Shown: positions 26,159 through 35,361 of the stretch, in pieces
How positions within the stretch are numbered: the stretch's first letter is position 1
Layout of the letters: every line of letters starts with the position of its first letter
Assembly (NCBI GenBank): GCA_029977605.1
Contig: JAPOKN010000001.1
Span: 32,567-96,566 of the forward strand
Direction: 5' to 3'
From: Methanobacteriota archaeon
Lineage (GTDB): Archaea; Thermoplasmatota; Poseidoniia; MGIII; CG-Epi1
Length of the DNA stretch: 64,000 nucleotides
Made by a program: the position numbers and the translations under genes
Notes under the pieces: model-generated
What the model saw: only the letters and a program-made list of their open reading frames with translations
The model's database searches: none
What the model was told of the DNA's origin: nothing

Positions 26159-28847
26159 TTAGTACCGCTTGTGCAGCAGCCAATCTAGCAATTGGAACCC
26201 TAAAAGGTGAACACGAAACATAATCCATTCCTACTCCATGGCAAAAGTGAACTGATTTTGGCTCTCCACCATGTTCACCACAAATTCCAACTTTAAGATC
26301 GGGTTTTGTTTTACGGCCTCTTTCAATTCCCATCTTGACCAGTTCACAAACACCTTCATCTAGACTTGCAAAAGGATCTTCAGGCAATAATTCGTTCTCT
26401 AAATACGCTGGCATAAATCCACCAGTGTCGTCACGACTGAATCCAAAAGCCATTTGTGTCAAATCATTAGTTCCAAATGAAAAGAATTCTGCAGTTTCAG
26501 CTATTCTATCAGCTACAAAACTTGCTCTCGGAATTTCCATCATTGTTCCAACCATGTAATTATCTAATCCTTTAATGTTACTAGCTACATTCCTAACTAT
26601 CTTTTCTTGGTGATTATATTCGGTTTCCATTCCAGTCAGAGGAATCATAATTTCAGGGAAAGTTTTTACATTTTCACCTGAAAGTTCAGCTGCAGCTTCT
26701 AAAATAGCTCTGGCTTGCATTTCTGTTATCTCAGGATGTGTTATTCCTAACCTTACACCTCGGTGCCCCATCATAGGATTTGATTCTTTAAGCGCATCAG
26801 ACCTTCGTTCCAATTCTTGAGCATTTATTCCTAGTGCTTTGGCAAGCTTTTTCTGTCTCTTAATATCATGAGGAATAAATTCATGCAGTGGTGGATCCAT
26901 TAGTCTAATAGTAACAGGAAGACCTTGCATAGCTCTTAATGTCTCTTTGATATCATTTTTCATGAAAGGGAACAACAAATCTAAAGCAGTTTTTCTTTCT
27001 TCTTGACTATTTGCCATAATCATCTCTTGAAGGTGGAAAAGAGGATCTTCAGATCCTTCACCATAGAACATATGTTCTATTCTGAAAAGTCCAATTCCTT
27101 CAGCTCCAAAGTCTAATGCTCTTTTCGCATCGGATGGAGTCTCAGCATTGGTTCTTACCTTTAACCTTCTAACCTTGTCACAAAGCTCTAAGAAATGTGT
27201 CAAATAATCGCTTGTAATATCCGTTTCAATTAATGGTAATTCATCTTTGTAGACTTTACCTGCAGTTCCATTTAGTGTAATTTCATCACCTTCATTCACA
27301 GTCACATCACCTACAGTAAATTCTTTTTTAATTGAGTCAACTTTCATCTCACCAGCTCCAACAACACAACACATTCCCCAACCTCTTGCAACTAAAGCGG
27401 CATGTGAAGTCATTCCTCCACGTGAAGTCAATATTGCTACAGAAGCTCGCATTCCTTCAACATCTTCAGGATTAGTTTCTTCTCTGACTAGTACAACTTT
27501 TTCGCCCTTTGCAGCCCAATCCACAGCATCTTGAGCAGTAAAAACGGCTTTTCCTGTAGCTCCACCAGGACCTGCAGGTAAACCTTTTGCTAAAATTGGA
27601 GTAATTTTTTCTACATCTGGGTCAACAATAGGATGAAGCAACTCGTCTAATTGTGATGGTGTAACTCTTCCAATTGCAGTATTTCCATCTATCCTTTTTT
27701 CTTTAACCATTTCAGAAGCCATACGAATAGCAGCGGGGCCATTACGTTTTCCAATTCGGCATTGAAGCATCCAAAGTTTTCCTGTTTGGATAGTAAATTC
27801 AATATCCATCATATCACTGTAATGGTCTTCAAGATTTAGTCTAATTGTATTCAATTCATCATATAAATGTGGTACAGCCTGCTCTAAGCTTGGCAAATCT
27901 CCACTGTGCTCAGTTCTACATATTTCATTTAATGGATTTGGAGTTCTAATCCCAGCAACAACGTCTTCACCTTGAGCTTTAGATAGCCATTCTCCGTAAA
28001 AATTATTTTCGCCAGTTGCAGGATTTCTAGTAAATGCAACACCTGTAGCACTATCTTCGCCTAGATTTCCATATACCATTGCTTGAACATTTACAGCAGT
28101 GCCCCATTCTTCAGGAATATTCTCAATTTTTCTGTAAGCCTTTGCTCTTTTTCCATCCCAAGAGTAGAAGACTGCAGACACAGCGCCCCAAAGTTGTTCC
28201 CATGGATCTTCAGGAAATGGTTTTTTGAGTACTTCCAACACTTTTCCCTTGTAAATTTCGACTAAATCTTTTAAGTTAGATGCCGATAAATCAGTATCTT
28301 CAGTTACACCCTCTTGTTCTTTCATTTTTTCCAATTCATGTTCTAATTGATTACGAATTCCCATCCCCTCTTCAGGTTCTATGCCTGAAGCTTTTTCCAT
28401 TACAACATCGGAATACATTTGAATTAGTCTCCTCTGAGCATCGTATACAAATCTTGGATCTCCGCTTTGAGCAATAAGCCCTTCTCGTGTAACGTCGTTT
28501 AATCCTACATTGAGAACAGTTTCCATCATACCAGGCATTGATGTTCTAGCTCCGGATCTTACAGATAGGAGCAAAGGATTTTCAGAATCTCCAAAAATAG
28601 TTCCTACATTATCTTCAACATCTTTCAACGCATTTTTTAGTTGACCATCGAGTTCTTCTGGATAAGTTTGATTATTTTCATTATAGAAAGTACATACTTC
28701 AGTAGTAATAGTACAGCCAGGAGGAACAGGTATTTTCAGTAGGGCCATTTCAGCTAAATTTGCTCCTTTTCCACCTAACAAATTTTTCATGTCAGCTTTG
28801 CCATCGGTCATGTTTGGACCGAAACGATAAACGTGCATTTCGCTCAT
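26148..28847 (-). CDS. ppdK: Pyruvate, phosphate dikinase
   Basis: PPDK interconverts pyruvate and phosphoenolpyruvate with ATP and phosphate, feeding gluconeogenesis or glycolysis. The 899-residue length fits. The N-terminal ATP-grasp domain shows LGGKGANLAEM; the swivelling domain has the phospho-His motif LTSRGGMTSHAALVARGWG; the C-terminal PEP domain has MIPLTGMETE, SFGTNDLTQMAFG and CGEHGG with the catalytic Cys. It is the first gene of a two-gene unit with the DRAM-like protein. Confidence 0.97.
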   Translation of the reverse strand: MSEMHVYRFGPNMTDGKADMKNLLGGKGANLAEMALLKIPVPPGCTITTEVCTFYNENNQTYPEELDGQLKNALKDVEDNVGTIFGDSENPLLLSVRSGARTSMPGMMETVLNVGLNDVTREGLIAQSGDPRFVYDAQRRLIQMYSDVVMEKASGIEPEEGMGIRNQLEHELEKMKEQEGVTEDTDLSASNLKDLVEIYKGKVLEVLKKPFPEDPWEQLWGAVSAVFYSWDGKRAKAYRKIENIPEEWGTAVNVQAMVYGNLGEDSATGVAFTRNPATGENNFYGEWLSKAQGEDVVAGIRTPNPLNEICRTEHSGDLPSLEQAVPHLYDELNTIRLNLEDHYSDMMDIEFTIQTGKLWMLQCRIGKRNGPAAIRMASEMVKEKRIDGNTAIGRVTPSQLDELLHPIVDPDVEKITPILAKGLPAGPGGATGKAVFTAQDAVDWAAKGEKVVLVREETNPEDVEGMRASVAILTSRGGMTSHAALVARGWGMCCVVGAGEMKVDSIKKEFTVGDVTVNEGDEITLNGTAGKVYKDELPLIETDITSDYLTHFLELCDKVRRLKVRTNAETPSDAKRALDFGAEGIGLFRIEHMFYGEGSEDPLFHLQEMIMANSQEERKTALDLLFPFMKNDIKETLRAMQGLPVTIRLMDPPLHEFIPHDIKRQKKLAKALGINAQELERRSDALKESNPMMGHRGVRLGITHPEITEMQARAILEAAAELSGENVKTFPEIMIPLTGMETEYNHQEKIVRNVASNIKGLDNYMVGTMMEIPRASFVADRIAETAEFFSFGTNDLTQMAFGFSRDDTGGFMPAYLENELLPEDPFASLDEGVCELVKMGIERGRKTKPDLKVGICGEHGGEPKSVHFCHGVGMDYVSCSPFRVPIARLAAAQAVLNEK

Positions 28848-28891
28848 TCTTACTCAATACACTAGCGAATAGGTATAAATTCTCTTTCTCT

Positions 28892-29317
28892 TTATTCTAT
28901 AGGGTCATGAAGCTTACCAATTAAAGGCCAACCATGCCACAATAATCGTTCGTCTAATTCAATTAATATTTTGTATATCTCATCATATCCTTCAACAACA
29001 TGCTCAATTAGACATGGTTTACATTCATCACTTAGCCATTTTTCTATTAATTCCGAATTCCCAACTTCCATTATCTTTGCCATTTCGCTCATCTCTTTGA
29101 GTCTAATTTGCAAATGATTAAGGAAAATTTCAGAATTCTTTAAAGCCATAGTCAAATGTAGAAATCTTAACTTTTCGTCCTCAACAATTTCGACAAGATT
29201 CTTATCTTTAGGTGCACCTTCTGCAACTAACATTCCGAGTAACTTTTTTTCACCAAATATTTCTTTTGCAGCAGCAAGTAAAAATTGCAAACTTTCCTTT
29301 TTTTTCTCTTTATTCAT
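28892..29317 (-). CDS. Uncharacterised helical protein
   Basis: This 141-residue protein is predicted by eye to be mostly helical, with a lysine-rich start, a leucine-rich middle and a CKPC motif (about residue 103). I recognise no family. It overlaps the P-loop NTPase gene by 8 bases, suggesting a functional pair. It is the last gene of the run 31198-28892. Confidence 0.55.
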   Translation of the reverse strand: MNKEKKKESLQFLLAAAKEIFGEKKLLGMLVAEGAPKDKNLVEIVEDEKLRFLHLTMALKNSEIFLNHLQIRLKEMSEMAKIMEVGNSELIEKWLSDECKPCLIEHVVEGYDEIYKILIELDERLLWHGWPLIGKLHDPIE

Positions 29318-29786
29318 ACTTGTTAGTAATATAATCTACGACTGCCATAATATCATTTTTTGAAGCTTGAGCAGTTTCTTCATCAATCACCTCTCCCATT
29401 CCTACGCAAAATATAGTGTTGTTATTGTACTTATTCCATTCTGGAATTATTTTTTTAGTCCGGTTTAGAACAATTATCCGATTTGTATTTGGAGTATTTC
29501 TTTCCAGATAATTCCATAGTTCAATAAAGTGAGAATCAGGTTTCTCGAGCCCATTTCCGACAACAATTTGCATGTTTGCAGCTCTAAGCCAATCTATCCA
29601 AACTTTACCTGTAGCTGTTGGTGCATCGATTTCATAAAGCATAAGATTGTTTAATTCACAGGCGTAATCTAATAACATATCTGGTACGCTATTAGGAACT
29701 ACAAAATTTCCCCTAGGTTTAGGTAAGCTTCTCATAAAAGTGGATTTACCTGCCCCCATTGGTCCTGTAACCATTATGTATTTCAT
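29310..29786 (-). CDS. Small P-loop NTPase
   Basis: This 158-residue protein starts MKYIMVTGPMGAGKST, a Walker A motif at residues 8-16, and has a later VLNRTK sequence (about residue 106) that might stand for a G4-like base-recognition motif. The fold could be a small GTPase or a kinase-like ATPase, and I cannot decide. It begins right after the DUF2071 gene stop and overlaps the helical protein gene by 8 bases. The small size and partner suggest a regulatory switch, which is inference only. Confidence 0.65.
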   Translation of the reverse strand: MKYIMVTGPMGAGKSTFMRSLPKPRGNFVVPNSVPDMLLDYACELNNLMLYEIDAPTATGKVWIDWLRAANMQIVVGNGLEKPDSHFIELWNYLERNTPNTNRIIVLNRTKKIIPEWNKYNNNTIFCVGMGEVIDEETAQASKNDIMAVVDYITNKYE

Positions 29787-30512
29787 CTATACCGCCTCTG
29801 CACTCCAAGTTTTTACTTTAACGCCTTTACTCATATGAACCAAATCAGGTTCTAGCAAATTAGAAATACCAAGATTGTAAAACTCAGTTAGGGAATTTTT
29901 TTCAATTCTAGCTGTAGCGTCTTGAAATTCCCACGGTTCGTGACAAGTGTAAGCAATATGAGTTATATTCTTGTAGGTTACATAAAGACTATATCTTTCA
30001 AAGAGAAATTCCTCAAGACTATTCTTCTTAGCTTTTCTTAGGGGGCCGTTGGGCTTTGATTCGCCTTTGATACCAATTCCATTACTTTTTCTTCTAGACT
30101 GCCATGAAAATCCCCCCTCAACATTTTCCTTTACTTCACCTTTTGCAAATACATAGGGAAGGCCATATGCCCAAGGAGCATACATGCTTGTAATCCTACT
30201 TTCAGCATCTAAAGTCAGAAATAAAACGCCAGATATTCCGTTCTTTGAGACATATGTACGAATATTAAATTCAGGAAAATTTGAAATGAAAGGAACAGAA
30301 GGTAAGAATCTAGGTCTTATGTTTTCCATTCTAAATGGTATTGTTCCAACGTATGTTTTTCCATTAAACTTTTCTAATTCTAAATCTTCAGGAATATACT
30401 TTTCCAACAAGTGATGTTCTACTTCCCAATGCATGAATGTAAGATCTACCCAATTTTGACTTAACGCCCATCCTCTTGTTGGCATCTTGTATGGTATATG
30501 TTCAGTATTCAC
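29787..30512 (-). CDS. DUF2071 (YqjF-like) protein
   Basis: This 241-residue protein resembles the DUF2071/YqjF family, whose fold is related to acetoacetate decarboxylase: a conserved Trp-rich start (HWEVEHHLLEKYIPEDLELEKF), GTIPFRMENIRP, and FPEFNIRTYV followed by GVLFLTLDAES. No activity is established for the family. It overlaps the TrmJ-like gene by 4 bases and is followed directly by the P-loop NTPase gene. Confidence 0.75.
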   Translation of the reverse strand: MNTEHIPYKMPTRGWALSQNWVDLTFMHWEVEHHLLEKYIPEDLELEKFNGKTYVGTIPFRMENIRPRFLPSVPFISNFPEFNIRTYVSKNGISGVLFLTLDAESRITSMYAPWAYGLPYVFAKGEVKENVEGGFSWQSRRKSNGIGIKGESKPNGPLRKAKKNSLEEFLFERYSLYVTYKNITHIAYTCHEPWEFQDATARIEKNSLTEFYNLGISNLLEPDLVHMSKGVKVKTWSAEAV

Positions 30513-31198
30513 CTTTTACCTTCTTTAATTGCCTTAAATATTCCCATTAAATTTTCATACTCTCCTATATTTGGATTTCCTCTTGAAACTAACCTTCTCA
30601 AAGTTGTTCTTGAGCGATTCAATCTTCTTTCAGGATAGCTACTATTTTCAAGTAAGTCCATGATTCTGTCTACTAATCGTTCAAATTCTTCTTGTGAAAC
30701 GGATTTTTGTTTCTTTAAGCTTTTTATTTTTTCATTCCTCTTAACTTCATAAAGTACGATCCCTACAGCATGAGACAAATTTAGAATAGGATAATCTGAA
30801 TTTGTGGGTATAGTTATAGTAGCTTCACAGAGCGCCAGTTCTTCTCTATAAAGCCCGTGATTTTCTCTACCAAATAAAAGTGCAGGATTTTCTCTATCGG
30901 AAATTATTTCGTTAATTTTTTTAACATCTTGAGGAGCTCTAAACCATCTTTTGTCGCCTTCGGGTCTTATGCCACTAGTTCCAATTGCAATATCACAATC
31001 GGCTATTGCTTCTTCGATGGTGCCATATCTTTTTGATTTCTCAAGAATGGGCCTTCCAGATTTAGATCTAGCATAACTTTCATCGGCTAATTCACAACCT
31101 TTTACCATCGCTAAATCGTTCAATCCAAAATTTGCCATAGCTCTAGCTACGGCCCCTATATTTCCCGGATGTTGAGGTTCAACTAGTACAATTCTCAA
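30509..31198 (-). CDS. TrmJ-like SPOUT tRNA/rRNA 2'-O-methyltransferase
   Basis: This 229-residue SPOUT-class methyltransferase begins IVLVEPQHPGNIGAVARAM, has LLFGRENHGL, and closes the SAM knot with IPTNSDYPILNLSHAVGI. These match TrmJ, which methylates nucleotide 32 of tRNAs. The C-terminal region (about 175-229) is probably the helical dimerisation extension. It is the first gene of the minus-strand run to 28892 and diverges from rmuC across 77 bases. TrmJ is more likely than other SpoU members. Confidence 0.85.
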   Translation of the reverse strand: MRIVLVEPQHPGNIGAVARAMANFGLNDLAMVKGCELADESYARSKSGRPILEKSKRYGTIEEAIADCDIAIGTSGIRPEGDKRWFRAPQDVKKINEIISDRENPALLFGRENHGLYREELALCEATITIPTNSDYPILNLSHAVGIVLYEVKRNEKIKSLKKQKSVSQEEFERLVDRIMDLLENSSYPERRLNRSRTTLRRLVSRGNPNIGEYENLMGIFKAIKEGKR

Positions 31199-31275
31199 AG
31201 TTAGCCAAAGGAGGACTTTTAGATAACTTTCGTGTAATGAAATAATTAATATCAGCTCGGCATGGAGATTATAGA

Positions 31276-32394
31276 ATGGTAGAACTTTACATTATATTGA
31301 GTTTGGTGATTGGAATAGGAATAGGCTATGTAATCGCAAATAAAAATAATAATTCAAGCGATGACGGCATTGATTCTATTAAAAAGGAAATGGAAAATAC
31401 ATTCAAAGCTTTAGCTTTAGATGTTAATAAATCAAATACCGAAGAATTTTTCAAGCTGGCAAATGATAAATTTCAAGGATTAAGTAAAGAATCAGATACG
31501 AATTTAGAGAATAAGAAAAAATTAATTGATGAGAATTTAAATGAGATGTCTAAAAGGTTGAAGTCTATAGAAGATGCCTCCATCAAGCTTAATGAAAATT
31601 TAGAATCTACTAATACTCAAACTAAAGATTTGACTAAGACAACGATCAAACTTCGTGAAATATTGTCATCATCGCAAAAGCGAGGACAATGGGGGGAGAG
31701 AATTGTTGAAGATATTCTGAATGTTATAGGGCTTATGGAAGGTGTAAATTATACTAAGCAAGGAGTTGTCGAATCTGGTGAACGTCCAGATTTCACATTT
31801 AAACTACCTAAAGAAAAAATAATTAACATGGATGTAAAATTTCCTTTAGCCCATTACGAGAAATATATTGATTCAGAAGATGAACAAATCCGTAATTCTG
31901 AAAAAACTGCCTTTCTAAGAGATGTTAAGAAGCATGTTAAAGATATAACAAAACGTAGCTATATTGACCCTTCATCAGGGACTTTAGATTACGTACTAAT
32001 GTTGGTTCCAAATGAATCAATTTATTCATTCATTAATAAGGAAGATAGCGCAGTTATCGATTTTGCTTTAGAAAATAAAGTTCTTCTTTGTTCACCTCTT
32101 ACTCTTTATGCAATTCTTTCCTTGATTCATCAAGCAACAAGAAATTTCGCCATGGAAGAAAAAGCTACAGAAGTTATGAGTTTACTCAATACTTTCCGTC
32201 TACAGTGGTCAAAATACGTAGAGGCTATGGATAAAATGGGAAGAAGAATTGATGACGCAAAAAGAGAATTTACAAGCTTAGTCAGCACGCGTACGAATCA
32301 ATTACAGAAGCCCCTTAACAAAATAGATGACATCACTAATTTAGTTGATGATACAGGCCAAGTCACTAAACTAGAAGGTCAACAAAAGTTCTAA
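31276..32394 (+). CDS. rmuC: RmuC-family DNA recombination protein
   Basis: RmuC limits DNA rearrangement in bacteria and carries a PD-(D/E)XK-like nuclease fold. The 372-residue protein has an N-terminal membrane anchor (about 3-20), a coiled-coil region (about 30-130) and the RmuC domain with KRGQWGERIVEDIL, ERPDFTFKLP and MDVKFPLAHYEKY. A TATA-like run at 31244-31252 lies about 28 bases upstream. The 3' end overlaps convergent pntB by 4 bases. The gene is mainly bacterial and was probably acquired. Confidence 0.92.
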   Translation: MVELYIILSLVIGIGIGYVIANKNNNSSDDGIDSIKKEMENTFKALALDVNKSNTEEFFKLANDKFQGLSKESDTNLENKKKLIDENLNEMSKRLKSIEDASIKLNENLESTNTQTKDLTKTTIKLREILSSSQKRGQWGERIVEDILNVIGLMEGVNYTKQGVVESGERPDFTFKLPKEKIINMDVKFPLAHYEKYIDSEDEQIRNSEKTAFLRDVKKHVKDITKRSYIDPSSGTLDYVLMLVPNESIYSFINKEDSAVIDFALENKVLLCSPLTLYAILSLIHQATRNFAMEEKATEVMSLLNTFRLQWSKYVEAMDKMGRRIDDAKREFTSLVSTRTNQLQKPLNKIDDITNLVDDTGQVTKLEGQQKF

Positions 32395-33803
32395 AGGTCT
32401 TTCAGAGAAGCAACCAGTTCAGTCATCATTTGTTTACCATCTCCAAAGAGCATCATTGTCTTATCTTCGTAAAACAGGTCATTGTCTACTCCAGCATATC
32501 CGACAGATAACGATCTTTTTACCATGATGACAACTCTTGCTTTGTCAGCATCAATTATTGGCATTCCAGCTAGAGGACCTTCACCACTTCTTGCTGCAGG
32601 GTTAACTGTATCATTTGCACCAACAACAATTGCGACGTCACACTCACCCATTTCGGAATTAATATCATCCATTTCAATCAGCTTTTCGTAAGGAACACTT
32701 GCTTCAGCTAATAGGACATTCATGTGTCCTGGCATACGGCCTGCAACAGGATGGATTCCATATTTTACTTCACAACCATTTGACTCTAAAATATCAGCAA
32801 ATTCACGAACTTGGTGTTGACATTGTGATACGGCCATTCCGTATCCTGGAATAATAACACATTTAGAAATTCCATCACACACCATTGCCACTTCCTCAGG
32901 ATCTGATCCAACTTTAGTCCTAGTAACTTGTTCTTTATCAGAGCCTCCAAATGATTTGAATAATACATCAATTAATTGACGATTCATTGCTTTACACATT
33001 ATATTTGTTAAAATCAAACCAGCTGCACCTACCATAGATCCTGCAATTATCAGAACATTATTTCCGATAATGAAGCCAGTGAATGCCGCAGCTATTCCAG
33101 ATAAAGAGTTTAGTAGACTTACTACAACGGGCATATCAGCGCCTCCAATAGGAAGTACGAATAATATTCCAAGAATAGATGATAGTACAATAATAGCTAT
33201 AACATAATCTTGATTTCCAGGTTCCTCGATAGTCATGTAGAGGAGCCCTACGATTGAAATTAAGACCAATCCTTTAACGTAATTTAGCCATTCAGGGCCC
33301 CATGTTGGAGTTCTATACCATGTTCCAAATATTTCAACACCGCCTTTCAATTTCATCATAGCGAGTAAGCTACCCGTTAGAGTTACCCAGCCAACTAAAG
33401 CAGACAAGCCAATCGCAGTCCAAGCAACATGTAATTCTAAACCTTCAGGCAGATTATTTTCATTAATCCTTCTGAATACTTCTGATGCAGCTACCAATGC
33501 ACTTGCAGCACCTCCAAAACCATTGAACAAGGCAACCATCTCGGGCATTCCTGTCATTTGCACTCTAATCGCCATTAGATATCCAATGAATCCTCCGATA
33601 ACAAGTCCAGAGATTATAAGAATAAAATTATTTGTTTCACCAAAATCCATTTGAGCTATTGTAACCACTACAGCTACCAGCATTCCCATCGCACCATACA
33701 AATTTCCAGTTGGTGCAGTTCTAGGGTGGCCTAACTTCTTTAGACCCATTATGAAAAGTATTGAAGCTACAAGATATCCTATGTCCCAAACAGCCTCGTC
33801 CAT
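32391..33803 (-). CDS. pntB: NAD(P) transhydrogenase subunit beta
   Basis: PntB contributes membrane helices and the NADP-binding dIII domain of the proton-pumping transhydrogenase, which drives NADPH formation from NADH. The 470-residue protein has about nine helices in its first 300 residues, then dIII with GYGMAVSQCQHQV, IHPVAGRMPGHMN and SLSVGYAGVDN. The ATG shares one base with the pntAB stop. All three genes, 35283-32391, form one operon. Confidence 0.97.
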   Translation of the reverse strand: MDEAVWDIGYLVASILFIMGLKKLGHPRTAPTGNLYGAMGMLVAVVVTIAQMDFGETNNFILIISGLVIGGFIGYLMAIRVQMTGMPEMVALFNGFGGAASALVAASEVFRRINENNLPEGLELHVAWTAIGLSALVGWVTLTGSLLAMMKLKGGVEIFGTWYRTPTWGPEWLNYVKGLVLISIVGLLYMTIEEPGNQDYVIAIIVLSSILGILFVLPIGGADMPVVVSLLNSLSGIAAAFTGFIIGNNVLIIAGSMVGAAGLILTNIMCKAMNRQLIDVLFKSFGGSDKEQVTRTKVGSDPEEVAMVCDGISKCVIIPGYGMAVSQCQHQVREFADILESNGCEVKYGIHPVAGRMPGHMNVLLAEASVPYEKLIEMDDINSEMGECDVAIVVGANDTVNPAARSGEGPLAGMPIIDADKARVVIMVKRSLSVGYAGVDNDLFYEDKTMMLFGDGKQMMTELVASLKDL

Positions 33804-34111
33804 TATTTCCCTCCTCTTTTACCAGCAATCATGTTCAACATTCGGTTAGTAACAGCAAACCCTCCAACTACGTTTATTGTAGCCAAAATTAGCGCAAAAA
33901 ATGCCAGCCATGCTGCAACTCCAGGATCTCCCCCGTTGAAGTCAGTATTTGAGAAAATCAAAGCTCCCACAATTGTAATTCCAGAAATTGCATTAGCTCC
34001 TGACATTAATGGAGTATGAAGAGTAGCAGGTACTTTTGTAATTAGTTCGAATCCAAGAAAAATAGCCAATATAAAAACGGTAATTGCGCCTATAAGTGTG
34101 ACTAATTCCAT
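33803..34111 (-). CDS. pntAB: NAD(P) transhydrogenase subunit alpha 2 (membrane part)
   Basis: This 102-residue protein carries three helices of the transhydrogenase membrane channel. It shows LGFELITKVPATLHTPLMSGANAISG, read in parts, the hallmark of alpha-2. The separate alpha-1/alpha-2/beta layout is that of Rhodospirillum rubrum rather than the fused alpha of E. coli. One-base overlaps join it to both neighbours. Confidence 0.96.
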   Translation of the reverse strand: MELVTLIGAITVFILAIFLGFELITKVPATLHTPLMSGANAISGITIVGALIFSNTDFNGGDPGVAAWLAFFALILATINVVGGFAVTNRMLNMIAGKRGGK

Positions 34112-35283
34112 TATTTCATAGCCTCCATTAGTTTAGTATGGTTATCATGCACTTTCCCGTCTTCACCAATTAAAATCCCACCATAACCTGCTGAAATTCC
34201 ACCTTCATCTCCGGTGAGAACTTGTTCTTCTTGATTTATAGCTAACTTACCTTCGTCAACTAAAACAGTTACAAAGTTAGTAACGTTATTTGAATAAAGC
34301 ATTGATGCAGTATTTGGAACGGTTCTACATAGCATAGGTATTCCTACAATTGTTACTCCATCTTTTTCAATTATTTCCCCTTCTTTACTTCCAACAATAT
34401 TACCACCAGTATCTGTATTCATGTCAACAATTACAGACCCTTCTTTCATTTCTTTAGTCATCTTATCATTGTTTTCTTTATCGAAGAAGAGTTTAGGTGC
34501 ATCTGCACCGAATAATCTAGCAGTAGTAATTACAACATCAGCGTCTTTTACAGCATCCATTAAAGCATTATCGAATGCTTCTTGAAGGTCTTTATCAGTA
34601 AAAAGTGAAGCATGTCCACTTGAGCTTTCAGCGTCCTTCCAACCAGGTACGTCAATAAATTTAGCACCCAAACTTTCAGTGTCTTGCTTAGCAGCTAATC
34701 TAACATCTATAGCTTGCACTGCAGCACCTAATCTTTTTGCAGTTGCTATCGCTTGAAGGCCAGCTACAGCAGCTCCTTGAATTATGAATTTTGCAGGCCT
34801 TACAGTTCCGGCGGAAGTCATCATCATAGGAACCATTTTCGCAATATTTTGAGATCCCATTAAAGCTGCTTTATATCCTGATAAATTATCTTGACTTGAG
34901 TTCACATCCATTGATTGACCTTTCGACAGTCTTCTTGGAATGACTTCCAGTGAGAGAAGAGTAATTCCAGAATCAATTATTTGTTTTGTTTGTTCTAGAT
35001 TTCTAAAAGGATCAGCTATGCATGCTAACATTTGACCTTTTTCCATATTCTCAAAATTTGGAACATCAATTGCAGCAATTAATTCACATTTCATTACTTC
35101 ATCAAATGATTTAGTTTTTGCACCTTTTTCTTCGTATTCAGTATCAGAATATCCTGATTTCTCTCCAGCACCCTTTTCAATTACTACTTCAAAACCTAAT
35201 TTCATTAATTTAGGTATTGAAACTGGTACAATAGCTACACGAGTTTCTTTCTCGTTGTTCTCTTTTGGTATTCCTATACGCAT
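34111..35283 (-). CDS. pntAA: NAD(P) transhydrogenase subunit alpha 1 (NAD-binding)
   Basis: This soluble dI subunit binds NAD(H) for hydride transfer. The 390 residues start MRIGIPKENNEKETRVA, have SLEVIPRRLSKGQSMDVNSS read in parts, and the NAD fold near 165-200 (GAAVAGLQAIATAKRLGA). Alanine dehydrogenase is a relative, but the following pntAB and pntB settle the identity. It is the first gene of the operon, with 78 bases to the acyl-CoA dehydrogenase gene upstream. Confidence 0.96.
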   Translation of the reverse strand: MRIGIPKENNEKETRVAIVPVSIPKLMKLGFEVVIEKGAGEKSGYSDTEYEEKGAKTKSFDEVMKCELIAAIDVPNFENMEKGQMLACIADPFRNLEQTKQIIDSGITLLSLEVIPRRLSKGQSMDVNSSQDNLSGYKAALMGSQNIAKMVPMMMTSAGTVRPAKFIIQGAAVAGLQAIATAKRLGAAVQAIDVRLAAKQDTESLGAKFIDVPGWKDAESSSGHASLFTDKDLQEAFDNALMDAVKDADVVITTARLFGADAPKLFFDKENNDKMTKEMKEGSVIVDMNTDTGGNIVGSKEGEIIEKDGVTIVGIPMLCRTVPNTASMLYSNNVTNFVTVLVDEGKLAINQEEQVLTGDEGGISAGYGGILIGEDGKVHDNHTKLMEAMK

Positions 35284-35361
35284 TGTTTAGCACCGATAAT
35301 TTGTGTGTTGACTAAATAGTCTGTAAAGCATCTTGCAAACATACTCATAAAACTTTTCCTA

